Of a DNA stretch of 64,000 nucleotides, positions 22,210 to 33,019 are shown one piece after another. The translations under genes and the position numbers were made by a program. A model generated the notes under the pieces. It did not search any database, was not told the DNA's origin, and saw only the letters and a program-made list of their open reading frames with translations. How positions within the stretch are numbered: the first letter of the stretch is position 1; each line of letters begins with the position of its first letter. Source of the DNA: Isoetes taiwanensis (Eukaryota > Streptophyta > Lycopodiopsida > Isoetales > Isoetaceae); assembly GCA_021234155.1 (NCBI GenBank), contig JAJEKV010000041.1, forward strand, positions 4,454,829-4,518,828, read 5' to 3'.

Positions 22210-24678
22210 CTAAAAGAAATTGTTTTCCGAACATCTTGCATCAATAATTGGTGGCTTATAACATAGACTTACCTCATTCCATGCTTCAAAGATCCTTTTC
22301 AATGTTTTAGATGTTCCTGACCCTGACTTAATCTTGAAGAAAGTAGAATCAGGCAATTGGTGTATAATTGTAGGACTCCCCACAATCTTTGATTTTTGAA
22401 GCCAGTATTTAATTAACCTCAGAGCTGGTGATGGTTTTGCACAATAGATGGCACTCCACACCAACTTAGCTGACAATGCCTGTGCCTGAATAAATAAATC
22501 CTTACAACCTAAACCACCATTCTTTTTATCCTTGACTAAATCAGTCCAAGCCACCTTATGGCTGCCCTGCCATATGAACTTCCTAATTGCTGTTTCAATC
22601 TTGTTATAGGAACCCTTGTCACCAATAATTGCTGAGGAGAAATAAACATATGTGCTACCAATCACTGCATTTGCAATTTCTACTCTTCCAGCTAATGATA
22701 ATGTCCCTGGATACTTATTAAGTTTCTGTTTTATTCTTGAGACAATTGGCTCCCATACACCTGGCAGATTTTTATTAAGAGCCAAAGGAATCCCCAAAAT
22801 GGTAATAACTGTATTCTTGTCCAAAACCTTTATCCCCTGTAAGTCCAGTTCCTGAGTATCCATAATGATAGCACTCTTTTTCCTGTTCAGCCTGACTGCT
22901 GACACATTGCCAAAAATCTCAATTGCCTCCAGAAAATTCTCCAAACTTTTATCTCCATGTTTAAGAAAAACAAATGTATCATCTGCATATTGCATGATGG
23001 TAAAGGGCTCATGGTCTTCTGGCATCATCAATGTTTGGATCTTACCTTGTTGTTGAAGATATGTAGCCATTTTGGTAACAATTTCAGCAACTATCAAAAA
23101 TAAATATGGTGCCAATGGGCAACCTTGTCTTACCCCACGTCTACACTTAAATTGTTTGCTTGGATTTCCATTTATCACTAAAGCTGAGGATGCTGTGCAA
23201 TTAAGACTCCATATTTTCTGATAGACTTCATCTTTAAAACCCAGGTGTTTCATTGCTCTTTCTAAAAACTGCCAGTTAATTGTATCATAAGCTCTTTGAA
23301 AGTCAAGTTTTAATAACATACATTTCTGACCTGACACCTCATTCCAATGCAATCCCTCTGAGGCTCCAATATAGTTCTCCAAGATGTTTCTTTGCTGCAG
23401 GAAAGCAGTTTGACATGGATTGATGAGCTTCATCAGGGTAGGCTTCAACCTATTAGCAAGAATTTTGGCAAGGATTTTGTATGTCGTATTTGTCAAGGAT
23501 ATTGGCCTCCAATCCCCAATTTGCAATGGATTATCTACCTTTGGAATTAAGGTAATATGTCCAGCATTTATTGCAGGGTTTAAACTTCTTGCTTTCCAAG
23601 CACCTTGTATAAAGATAATTATGTCATCTTTCAATATGTCCCAAAATTCAGCATAAAACTCAGGTTGGAATCCATCTGGCTCTGGACTTTTTCCTTTAGC
23701 CATAGACTTTATTGTCTCCCAAATTTCCTTTTCATCTGGTACATTCAATAATTCATTGTCTTCTTCAGCTTGAGGAGCCCTTGGAATGCCCTGAAAATAT
23801 TCCTCCATATCCTCCTCTGAAACTTCATTTTCCTGAAATATTTTACTGTATTCTTGATGGAAATAATCTTCAATATCTTCTTGTTTCTCCAGCATGTCAC
23901 CTGCAACTGTCTTAATTTGGACAATACCATTATTTACCATTCTGCTCTTGGCAACCCTGAAAAAGAAACCAGAACTTCCTTTGTCCATTTCATTAATGTA
24001 CCTGCACCTGCTTTTTACTGACAATGCTTTAGCTTCAGATTCCTCCACTAATTTAACTTTCCTTTCAAGAATTTCCTCTTGTTGCTGCAGGGCCTCATTT
24101 GATTTGTCCAAAAATAACCTACTTCTGATTTCTTTCATTTCTGCATATAAATCCTGTTTCTCCTTCCTTCTTTTCATATTCCATTCCTTGCCCCATTTCT
24201 TAATCCATCCCTTTATTAGCTTCATTTTCTGAATAAATCCCTTCATTGATTCTGTTCTGCTGACCGGGTTCAATGTAGATAAGAACAGTTTGAATTCATC
24301 CTGGAATGACTTATTATTTAATAATCCAACATTAAATTTGAAAGGACTATTTACTCCACCCCGACTTGCTTGAGTCCTACCCTGAATAGACTGTGGATAA
24401 TGATCAAAAATGGAGTTACTAACATCCCCAGTTACAAACAAGTCATCCCATGTATTAATACTTTTATTGCATATGTAGAATCTATCCAATAGACAGAACA
24501 CCCTTTCTTCTTTTTTCCTTTTATGACTCCAGGAGTAATTATTAGAAGTAGAAGGAGGAACATATGAAAAGAATGTCATCAAGTTATCCCAATAATCTCT
24601 TTCCTTCCTTGCCATATTAATTTTCTTTCCAAGTTTTTGGTCCCAAACAGGGGTATTATTGAAATCACCTGCCATCAG
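22210..24678 (-). pseudogene. L1 ORF2 reverse-transcriptase block, 821 residues
   Basis: This is a long open frame after an in-frame TGA. It encodes the endonuclease end (MAGDFNN, CLLDRFYICN) and the fingers (GKSPEPDGFQPEFY, GDWRPISLTNTTYKILAKIL). It continues with DFQRAYDTINW, RRGVRQGCPLAPYLFLIVAE, IMQYADDTFVFL with the catalytic YADD, ILGIPL, and IRKFIWQGS. It ends at TAG 22210-22212. It matches plant L1 ORF2 throughout. Catalytic residues are intact; only stop codons and the nested LINE disable it. Confidence 0.93.
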
Positions 24679-25080
24679 TCAATTTTCAATATTCTTTGTT
24701 TGGATCCATTGAGAGATTTGTGTCCATTGTTCCTCTCTCTCATTACTTTCAGTTGAGGCATAAATATTTATAATCCCAAAAGTTTCCTTTCCTCTTTGCA
24801 ATACTGCTACATTCCACCTACCCGAGTTATGTCTAAATTTCTCAAGACATTTGTACCCCCACCAAGCCATACAAATTCCACCTCTAGTGCCATCTGCAGC
24901 TGACCAAACAGAATCCCCCCCAGACCTGATCCATTCATGCAACTTAGAAGCTTCAAATTCAGGTAGCCTATGTTCCTGTAACAATATTATATCAGACTTT
25001 ATTTCTTGTAGAGCTATCAGTGCCCTTTTTCTCTTGAGGGGACCCTTAATCCCTCTCATATTCCATGTAGTAATCTTCAT
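24679..25080 (-). pseudogene. L1 ORF2 endonuclease N-terminus
   Basis: Starts ATG at 25080 with MKITTWNMRGIKGP, then LLQEHRLPE, GGICMAWWGY and IINIYAS, the APE-type endonuclease blocks. A single TGA at 24679-24681 interrupts it just before GDFN, and the frame is unchanged beyond. The start codon overlaps the ORF1 stop as ATGA. Confidence 0.9.
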
Positions 25081-27311
25081 GCTGGGTATTTCTTCCTCTC
25101 CTGTACTCTCAGGTTCAGAGCTGGGCTATTTTCTGAGAAATGAGCTTTCTTCATATTCTTCTTGGTGGTGATAGGAGTGTAGAACACTTCTCCTCTAGAT
25201 TGTTCACTGCATGTACTTGTAAGCATAGTCTCCTGTCCTTTTTTATCACCTATTTGCATCTCCTGGCCATTTGGACTTATTGGTCTATTGTTACCAATTC
25301 CCAGGCCATTTGGACTTATTGGTCTATTGGTAACAATTCCCAGGCCATTTGGACTTATAGGATCCTGCAACATCTGAGCTCCAACACCATAACAAATATC
25401 TTTATCCTCCATGTTTTGGATGTGTTCCATAGGAGACCTCGTGAAGAATTTGAATTTTGATATATCCTTTGGTGTCACTTCAATAGCATCCATTTGTGTT
25501 TCTGGCACAACCTCAATGTGTTCCTCAATCAGAGTTTGTTCTTGTGTATCTGGTACAAAATGAGAGTCAATCTGAGACTCACTTTGTTCTTGTGTTTTTC
25601 CATTTGCCACTTTCTCTGCATTTTCCATCAGTTCTAATAATATTTCATACATCTGCTTACCTGGACTATCTTCCCCCAAAAACTTACTGGTTGAAGCCTC
25701 TCCTTTGTGAAATTCACTTCCCTTTATTTCTGCAGTGTTTTGACCTGAGTTCTGATGCTGTTTTTTAGCATTTACAGAGGTATCCCTTGAAGTTTTGGGA
25801 GAGTTATGATGAACAATTCCTTTGCCATTTGAATTGTTGGGACTTATAGGGACCTTGGATAATTCCAACACCTGGCCATTAGGTCTTATAGGTTCCTTGG
25901 AATTCTCCACTCCCTGGCCACTAGCATTGACCAGAACTTTTATCTGATCATTTATTCTGTTGTGCTCTTCTTTTTTCTTCCATTCTTTTCTAATGGTATT
26001 CAAAGTGACTTGTTCTTCCCCTTTGTTCCCAGCATTAGTTATATCTTTCTGTTTCCGAGCCCTTCTGTATGTACTTCCATTTCTGTTCTTTCTGTAATTA
26101 CTTACAGTTACCCAAGAATTTGGTTTTGGATCATCATGTTCATGCTGAAGAATTTCATTATTTCCTGGAACAGTGTGAACAGAGCTATTTTTCATCCATT
26201 TTCCTTGACAAACACCTCCACCATGCAATCTGAGGCCACAAACATTGCATGGAAGAGGAAGACCCTGCCAATTTAAAGACAAATTCTTGTGTTCTCCAAA
26301 ATAATCTTGATACTGAATTTGACTTGGTATCTCCTTCAGAATATCAATTTGTATCCATACTTTTGGAGCCCTTTCTGGAACTCCTTCCCAGCCTATATAT
26401 TCCCCTATTCCCGAGAACAAATCCTTGAAGATATCCTCATGCCAATACATAGGATTTAGCCCTGCTACAGTGCAAGATGCTGGGTGGTATAATTGTTTTA
26501 AATCTTTAGGATCAAATTTCGGATTCCATTTCTGAAAATAGAATTGGGTATTGGCTTTATAGATAGTACCCTACTTAAGGAGATATTGGACTGTATTTGG
26601 ACTTTCACATTCTACCACAAAGAAAGGGAATTGCAGCCAATACATTCCAGAGATTTCTACCTTTCTATCCATCTTCATAATTTCTGTTTTAAGGTAGTTT
26701 AACTTTACACCTTCATGGCGAATGCAACCAATTACAGCCCGGGATTCTAATTCTTTGAGTCTAGAAGGAATGAACTGATGATTTTTCAAGTTAGGAATAC
26801 CTCTAAACTCATGAATTGGTCTCGTCTCTTATTTCTGAAGAATCCTCCTTTGTTCTTGATTGATTTGCTCCAGGATCGGACCAACAAGGTGAGATTGCAT
26901 CTCTACAGGCGACATGGTTTGAGCTCGGGTTCTTCTCTCCGCCATTGTTGGGATCAGCCAGTCACCACATGCAAAGTATTCAGGAGTTTGAATGCTTCCA
27001 GTTTTTCCGTTTAAAAATTTTAGAAGAGCAATGATCTTTTCTTTGATGTGATCTGACGATTCCTGAAATAAATTCATAAATTCCTGACCGACTTCAGAAA
27101 TTTTCAGATAGCCATGATTCCTTGCCTCATGAAATTCTGTCCTCTGCTGTCCATCCTTTTCTCGATTCCCCAAACTCTGATCCTGTCCCAAATTTACTTT
27201 TTTCAGGCTTATGTCACCCTGTCCTGTCCCCCTATCCACTATTCCTGTCCCACCATCAACAAAATCTACCTCAAATTGCCCATGTCGGGCCTGGTTTCTC
27301 TCTCTACACAT
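25077..27311 (-). pseudogene. L1 ORF1 with CCHC zinc knuckle
   Basis: One frame runs from about 27311 to TGA at 25077-25079, interrupted by stops at 26829-26831 and 26571-26573. The middle encodes QFPFFVVECESPNTVQYLL, an RRM-like/DUF4283-type region. It is followed by VWIQIDILKEIPSQI and the exact CX2CX4HX4C knuckle CNVCGLRLHGGGVC. The C-terminal third contains tandem variants of RPISPNGLGI. This is the ordinary plant L1 ORF1 plan, an RNA-binding chaperone. Confidence 0.85.
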
Positions 27312-27379
27312 CCTTCTATTCCAAGAAGCGCTCCCTCATAGCGCCAAGATCCACAAAACCTTCAAAACCGATCATGTTC

Positions 27380-28616
27380 TAAAGCACAACAGTTACGGAT
27401 AACTCGTGCATCAATCATTTAAATTGGAATATCTTTCTAGAGAATGAAAAGAGAACGTAATACTTACTTTCACATCAAAGGGCCTGAAGCTTTGCTTGTA
27501 AAAAGACGTTGACGGCATGCCTATATTTTATCTGCCACCTGTCACTCATTATGCCATTAGCACAATGTCACTCATTATGCCATTAGCACAATCTACTTCG
27601 TTCTATGTGTAAAGGACACCAATGAAAGCAAGCAAGCATACATCCCACTCATTATGCAATTAGCACAATCTAGATTGTTGTATGTCTAAAGGACCTATTG
27701 AAAATAGATATACATCCCATAACTTCGTATTCCCCTCTCTTTCTATCCTATTCCACAAATCTTGAATGTTTTGAAAATAAACAAACCCTCTCCTAATTGT
27801 CTTTTGCAGGTCACGCTAATTAGAATAACTTGGGTTTTTCAAAAACGCATTGTTAGCTCATATGGCAGGAAGCAGACTGTAATAGGGCATGAAACGACAG
27901 ACAGAAATAGGGTGCTTGAAACCAGAATCGGCGCAATATTGTGAAGTTGCCGCTTCTGCTGAATGAAATGGCAAGGCTGCAAAAATCGTAAATAAAGTGA
28001 ATAAATTCTTTGCTCAGATTTGAGCAATATCATGACCAATTTTGCATGGGAAAAAATGAGATAAAAGCAAAGCATCAAGCAGCACATCCTAAAGAGATTA
28101 CAGAAATGGCATGAATCTTACCTCAACCGATTCACAGATTGCAAGAGAAAGGTTAACCCCTTTATAGTAAATGTTTACAACCTAAGAAGTCTATTCAATT
28201 GTCCCTGCCCTTCTCCACCAGATAAGCATTATATGAGATAATAGAAGCATTGCAAATACAACATGGTTTAGGTGTACGTTCTCCAGCAATTTCTCTGGAA
28301 ATCAAAATGCCTAATGAACGTGGTTGATTTGGTACTACAGAAAGTGCATGACAATTGTAAAGAAGATACAACTTGCTGAGGAAAAGCCTTGGAAATTGAG
28401 AATATTTCAAGAAAAGCATAAAGTTATAGTGCTAGACATCTGCTGCTGCACGCAAGAGAGTAACATGTTTTATTTATGCACCAGCTAAAAGAAATCAACC
28501 TAGAATTTTCACTAAAATCTTCAGTCTTGAATCTCAGCACTACAATTCAAAACATCATTTCAGTGGCATTCTTGCATGGCAAAAGAGGAAATGCATAATG
28601 ATTGCATATTAACATT
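27380..28616. other. intergenic, short tandem repeats
   Basis: At 27541-27680 a 28-base word (cactcattatgccattagca) is repeated twice exactly and once degenerately. I see no convincing coding sequence. A minus frame at 28195-28419 has no recognisable motif. Confidence 0.5.
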
Positions 28617-28903
28617 TAACGTACATATCAACCAAATTACTACCTAAAATAAGGTTTAGTTCAAGCCCATTGAACATCTTATTCGTGTAAGAGCCTGCCC
28701 TGATTTAATGCTCGCATGATGGCATATGCTTCCAAGGCACCTAAGAAAGTCACGAAAACTGGAAACATACCCTCTAGTTGCATCTCTTGACAACAGTTCA
28801 GTGCCAGCTGAGCTTCTTCGTGATCCCCTGCAATCATTGTGTTCCATGTTACTACATCCCGAACTGGTAACTTCAGAAAGCTAGCAACTAACCAGAATGG
28901 CAT
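28617..28903 (-). pseudogene. PPR gene fragment
   Basis: The minus strand encodes KLPVRDVVTWNTMIAG, LNCCQEMQLEGMFP, FLGALEAYAIM and LNQGRLLHE, then in a shifted frame KMFNGLELNLILGSNLVDM and YVKC. These are the successive words of one PLS PPR triplet. A frameshift at about 28680 and missing flanks show it is a fragment. Confidence 0.75.
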
Positions 28904-30207
28904 GGAGTGTGTCTGTTGCTACCCCTTTCAAATTGTGAAAATGATTCTGGTGAAGAATATCAAGATGCTGAGGAAGATCTTATACTATGCGCTGCGTTTG
29001 GAGTTGCTTTCACATATATTTTCTTTTCTACATAAACAATAGCTTTAGGTGAACTAACTCTTGCTTTTGAATTTTGGAGGGAACTGGCAGATGCGCGGCT
29101 GTTTGTATGGCTTTAACCTGTATGCTGATGATGTTCGAACCCTTCCAAGTGATTCACTTTATTCCGTTGCAAAATCTCTGAAGCATCAGGTGGAAGTTTA
29201 CAGTTATTTTTTCTTGCATTGTAAATATCATACTTGCTTTTGTTGGAAAATAAAAGTATATGCTGCTCTTTGTTTTGAGCTTTAAAGATTTGTCTGTGTT
29301 TTTCTCCAAGCATGTGCTATTTAATAAAATTTATCAATGGTAGGCCTGTTCTTTTGTAACAATGATTTCCTTTGTGCCAAGCACAATCTTTTGACGCCAC
29401 TTTAGCTTGTTGTAGGAATAATTATAGACGAATATACCAAAGCTAAGTTAGTATCCATTGGAGATTTGCACATGAAGATTTTTCTTGGCGCTTTTAGTTG
29501 CTTTATCTTGGTAGTTTGTTTATTTTTCCACGTGCAAGTTATCGCTCCAAGAGTACCTGGTAATGGATGTACTAATAATGCATAAATTTAGTACTGTTCC
29601 AAATTGCAGTTTTGTTAACTTTTCTACATGGGCATTTTCGTAAATTTTGCAAAAATGCAGAGGCATTTTAGCAGTTTTCCCTTTTATTTATCAATCAACA
29701 TACACAATAATTTGGTTAGGGATAATCAACGCAAGTATGCCCTTCTCCGAGCCACCCTGCCTCCGTCGATTTTCCTGCGTAATGGATCAGGCAAATAATA
29801 TTTCCACCAACAGCAAGAATAGAAGATTTGAGATTTTTTTGTCATGGATTCAAAGAGCTCAAGAAGAGCAGCAGGCCATTATCGTTGTAATCGAGTGCAA
29901 TGTCCTCTGCTCGAACATTATGTCAAAAACAAGCCCATGACTGGGGAACATTTGCTGACTTATGCACTGGGAATCTTGAATAGATATTAGAGATTCCCAT
30001 TGATGAATTATTACCTCTCCAAATACCCACCGATACAAAGGATCTCACAAGAAGCCAAAGTACAAGTAAAAAATGTGATATCAATGAGCAGTTTGCTCCT
30101 TCGTCTTGAATATGCTACTTATTGTTAGTCTCTTAATATCAATGTTGTGTAGATACATTGGCCACCAATCGTTGGTTTGTCCTCAAAACTCTTATTTCTC
30201 AATGTTT
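28904..30207. other. no gene recognised
   Basis: The plus frame at 29061-29285 contains YADDV, but nothing around it resembles a reverse transcriptase. The region otherwise shows only short open frames. Confidence 0.4.
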
Positions 30208-32751
30208 TTAATGACAATTGCAGGCCAACTTCCTGATGTCTGAATTGGAACCGATAATAGTTACCTTCTCTTGCTGAATCTTCAATACTGCACTCTTCCA
30301 TTCAAAGGGACCTCTGTAAGAAAGGGTCCTATGTTCTGGGTTCCTAGACTCAGTCTGCCACCCCTGAATAGGCTCCTGCATAGTATGCATGCCTCTTGCA
30401 TCTTACATTAGCCTCCAGCTCATCTGCATATACCAGATTTTTTCCTCTTATTTTTCCTTTTCACAGCATCTAAAAGAGAGGTTGGATTGGATGGCTTTGT
30501 GTCTAAAGCTCCAACCATCTAAGTTCTGTGCCTTTGGAAATACTGGCCCCTTTTGGCAACTAGCTTGTTTCTGGCTTAGGCTTAGTTTTGCATAAACTGC
30601 AGCTGCAGTCAATGTGTCGGCTCCACTCACAACTATGGATTTTGTCTCCACCCTTTCAGAATCTTTTGTTAAAACCTTTGTGACCATCTTCAACTCTTCC
30701 ATTGCATCAGCATCTAGACAATTGCACACATCAACAAAAGAAGCTGTCTTGAATAAAAGATGTGCAGTGCAAACCAAATACCTGGTGGAAAATTGTCCTT
30801 GAAATTAGCAGCCTCTGGCAACCTAGCACAATCATAAAAGAAAACGAGTCATAACAAGACACCAACAAAAATGCAACACAAATACCTACAATAATTGTAC
30901 AGCATGACTGCATTAGTTCATGAAAATTATTTAAATAGTACCCTAGAGATCTGTACATAGTCGATTCCCTCATTAACAACACTTACTGACTGCTGGTGCA
31001 TCCCAAAAAAATCATTTTCTTCAGTGAGTTTGTTGCATTTCGCAATTTCTCCCACATTGTCACTATTCGAGTTGGAACTCTTGCCATCGTTGCCACTCCC
31101 ATCTTCAGATATATCCATTTTAACTTCATTAATCTCAGTCTTTAAAACCTCCAGTTGACCATGAGTTAACATAGTCTTCACATTTGCAGTAACTCCCTTT
31201 AGGATCTTGTGTCGTTTAACTTTACTTTGAGCTCTTTCCAATTCATGTGATTCTACCTGCCAACAAAAGTAACACATTAAGTTACTTATGCACTGTCGAA
31301 TCTTAGCTTGATTATTTGCTTGATTTCTTTAAACTAACTTCAATTCTATGCCATCTGTTGCTTCTAAGCCCATTCGCTCTGAACTCCAGGTCCTTTGTGT
31401 ATGCCATTTATTCTACAATTTATAACTAGATTTGAAGTCTTTGTGGTGAGATGATGCTAAAACATATAAAAATTTCTGAAAATTTGTTTCACAGAGATGC
31501 ATGTAAAGGTCACTTTTATAATGCATACTATATATCAAATCGACATGATCGCTACTAACCGCTTTTCTCAAAGTGGTAGTGATCTCGGCGACTTTTTGCA
31601 CAAGCAATTCGTAAGCGCGTGCATTATCTCGAGATAGTTACTCCTAATCCACCTCCCTTTTGAACAAAGACATAACTCCCCATGGGCATTGACACTTATT
31701 GTCGCGACTTCCCATCACGCCTTCTTCTTTCAAAGTTGGGTCTAATACCCGTGAAACCACTGAGAAGGCTAATCCCACAAAATAACGTTTGGAGCCAGAA
31801 AACCCAGCCCCATACAAAAGGTCTATTCCACACATATCAGGAAATTCATGTATCGTACCACTAGATCTCCTTTATCAAAGAAAGCAAAGCTAAGAGCAAT
31901 TGGCAGGTGATGTAGAATTAATGGAATGGGCTCCCTCACCTGTAAAGACGGAAGCACAATACAAATTAATCATGTCAGCAGTAATCTCTAGTCTCCAATA
32001 TGTGGTAGAATTTTTTCCATAAACTCCAAACCATCAGGCTGGTACAACCATATGGTTATTAAGGTAAAAAGTATGGCAAATTAAGAATGACTTCAGTACC
32101 CACTTATCCAAGCAGCAGAATGTAATACCTGTGCAACAACTCCAGTATCAAATGCACGGACTAATGCCTCCTCATCAATGTGACAGGCCCAGCACTGTGG
32201 ATCAACGAAGCAACCATTTGTTATAGAAATAATGCAAAAAAAGACCCTCAAATAGGACACCAATCTACCAGCTTGAGGAGATACTATGCTCTGGTGTGGT
32301 AGTCCAGAATCAGTCCATCCTTGATAAAGCACATTGAAACGTGATCGATGTCTGGATATTGATGTCCTTTCACAGCAAGGATTGTCCATATATGATGATT
32401 TTGCCTGAAATACAACTAGCATAAAAGATTGACAAAAGAAATGGTTTCCATAGGGTCACGAAAATATGATTTTACTAAAACGGAAGAGTGCCACTGGCAA
32501 CAGAGGTATAATTTATAGTTTACAAATAAATGATCCCAGAGCTAGGCAACAAAGGCCGAACTTTGTTTTCCCAGAAAAGCTTCAAAAGCGGTTACTAGCT
32601 GAGCTTGATGTTTGTCATAGCCAATCAACGCCACAACATATTCTACAAGTAAGACTCTGTGCCTTCTTTCAAGCTGCAAGAGCTTGTCTCTGACAACTGG
32701 CTTAAGATCTTCGGCCCTAGCACCATCGACATCGAGAGGAAAAGTCTCCAT
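30208..32751 (-). pseudogene. multi-exon gene with PWI-like N-terminus, stop in first exon
   Basis: The first exon (32751-32524) starts METFPLDVDG and encodes DLKPVVRDKLLQLE and VEYVVALIGYDKH, then FEAFLGKQSSAFVA, a TAG (32542-32544) and LWDHLF. The helical pattern resembles the PWI-like domain of CCCH/RRM proteins (RBM26 type), where a Trp would be expected at the stop. Likely further exons with GT-AG borders encode AKSSYMDNPCCERTS, DEEALVRAFDTGVVAQ, NARAYELLVQKVAEITTTLR, ESHELERAQSKVKRHKILKG, GADTLTAAAVYAKLSLSQKQ and GPFEWKSAVLKIQQEK. I could not phase all of these and do not know the product. The stop suggests a pseudogene. Confidence 0.4.
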
Positions 32752-33019
32752 TCCGGCATTTGGAAACTTGAGTGTGGAACGCGGGCAAGCATTCTCCCCA
32801 ACGCGGGCATAACTTCCCAATACACGCTGGAATTTCTATTAATTTTCTGTGACCGTCCATAAATCCAATGATGGAAAGTGCATCCACGCGGACAAAAATC
32901 CTAATTGGCAGCAACGTGGACACTCTAAAATTGCTTCAAAGTCCACTTGCGTTTGTGCAAACGTGCGAACAAGGTTCTTGTATTTATAAATAATATCGTC
33001 GCAAGAATGATCAACGGCT
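32752..33019. promoter_or_regulatory. 268-base divergent intergenic region
   Basis: It separates the minus-strand gene starting at 32751 from the PPR gene starting at 33020, so it may act as a bidirectional promoter. Much of it (32800-32985) is recognisably related to 47500-47690, upstream of the SmF pseudogene, including the shared word gtttgtgcaaacgtgc. Confidence 0.5.

Larger units (their letters stand above)
15856..27369 (-). mobile_element. L1 LINE, nearly full length, split by another LINE
   Basis: Identical 10-base target duplications (15846-15855 and 27370-27379) and a 29-base poly(T) on plus (15857-15885; poly(A) of the element) bound one minus-strand L1. Removing the inserted LINE (16891-21705) and one copy of its duplication leaves about 6.7 kb. 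In order it has a 5' region, ORF1 (broken twice), ORF2 with endonuclease and reverse transcriptase (two stops plus the insertion), and a small ORF3. It is inactive. The ORF frames are otherwise well preserved, so insertion was moderately recent. Confidence 0.93.

Noticed and set aside
29061-29285. YADDV motif in a plus frame
   Set aside because: No other reverse-transcriptase block is near and the frame is short; likely chance.
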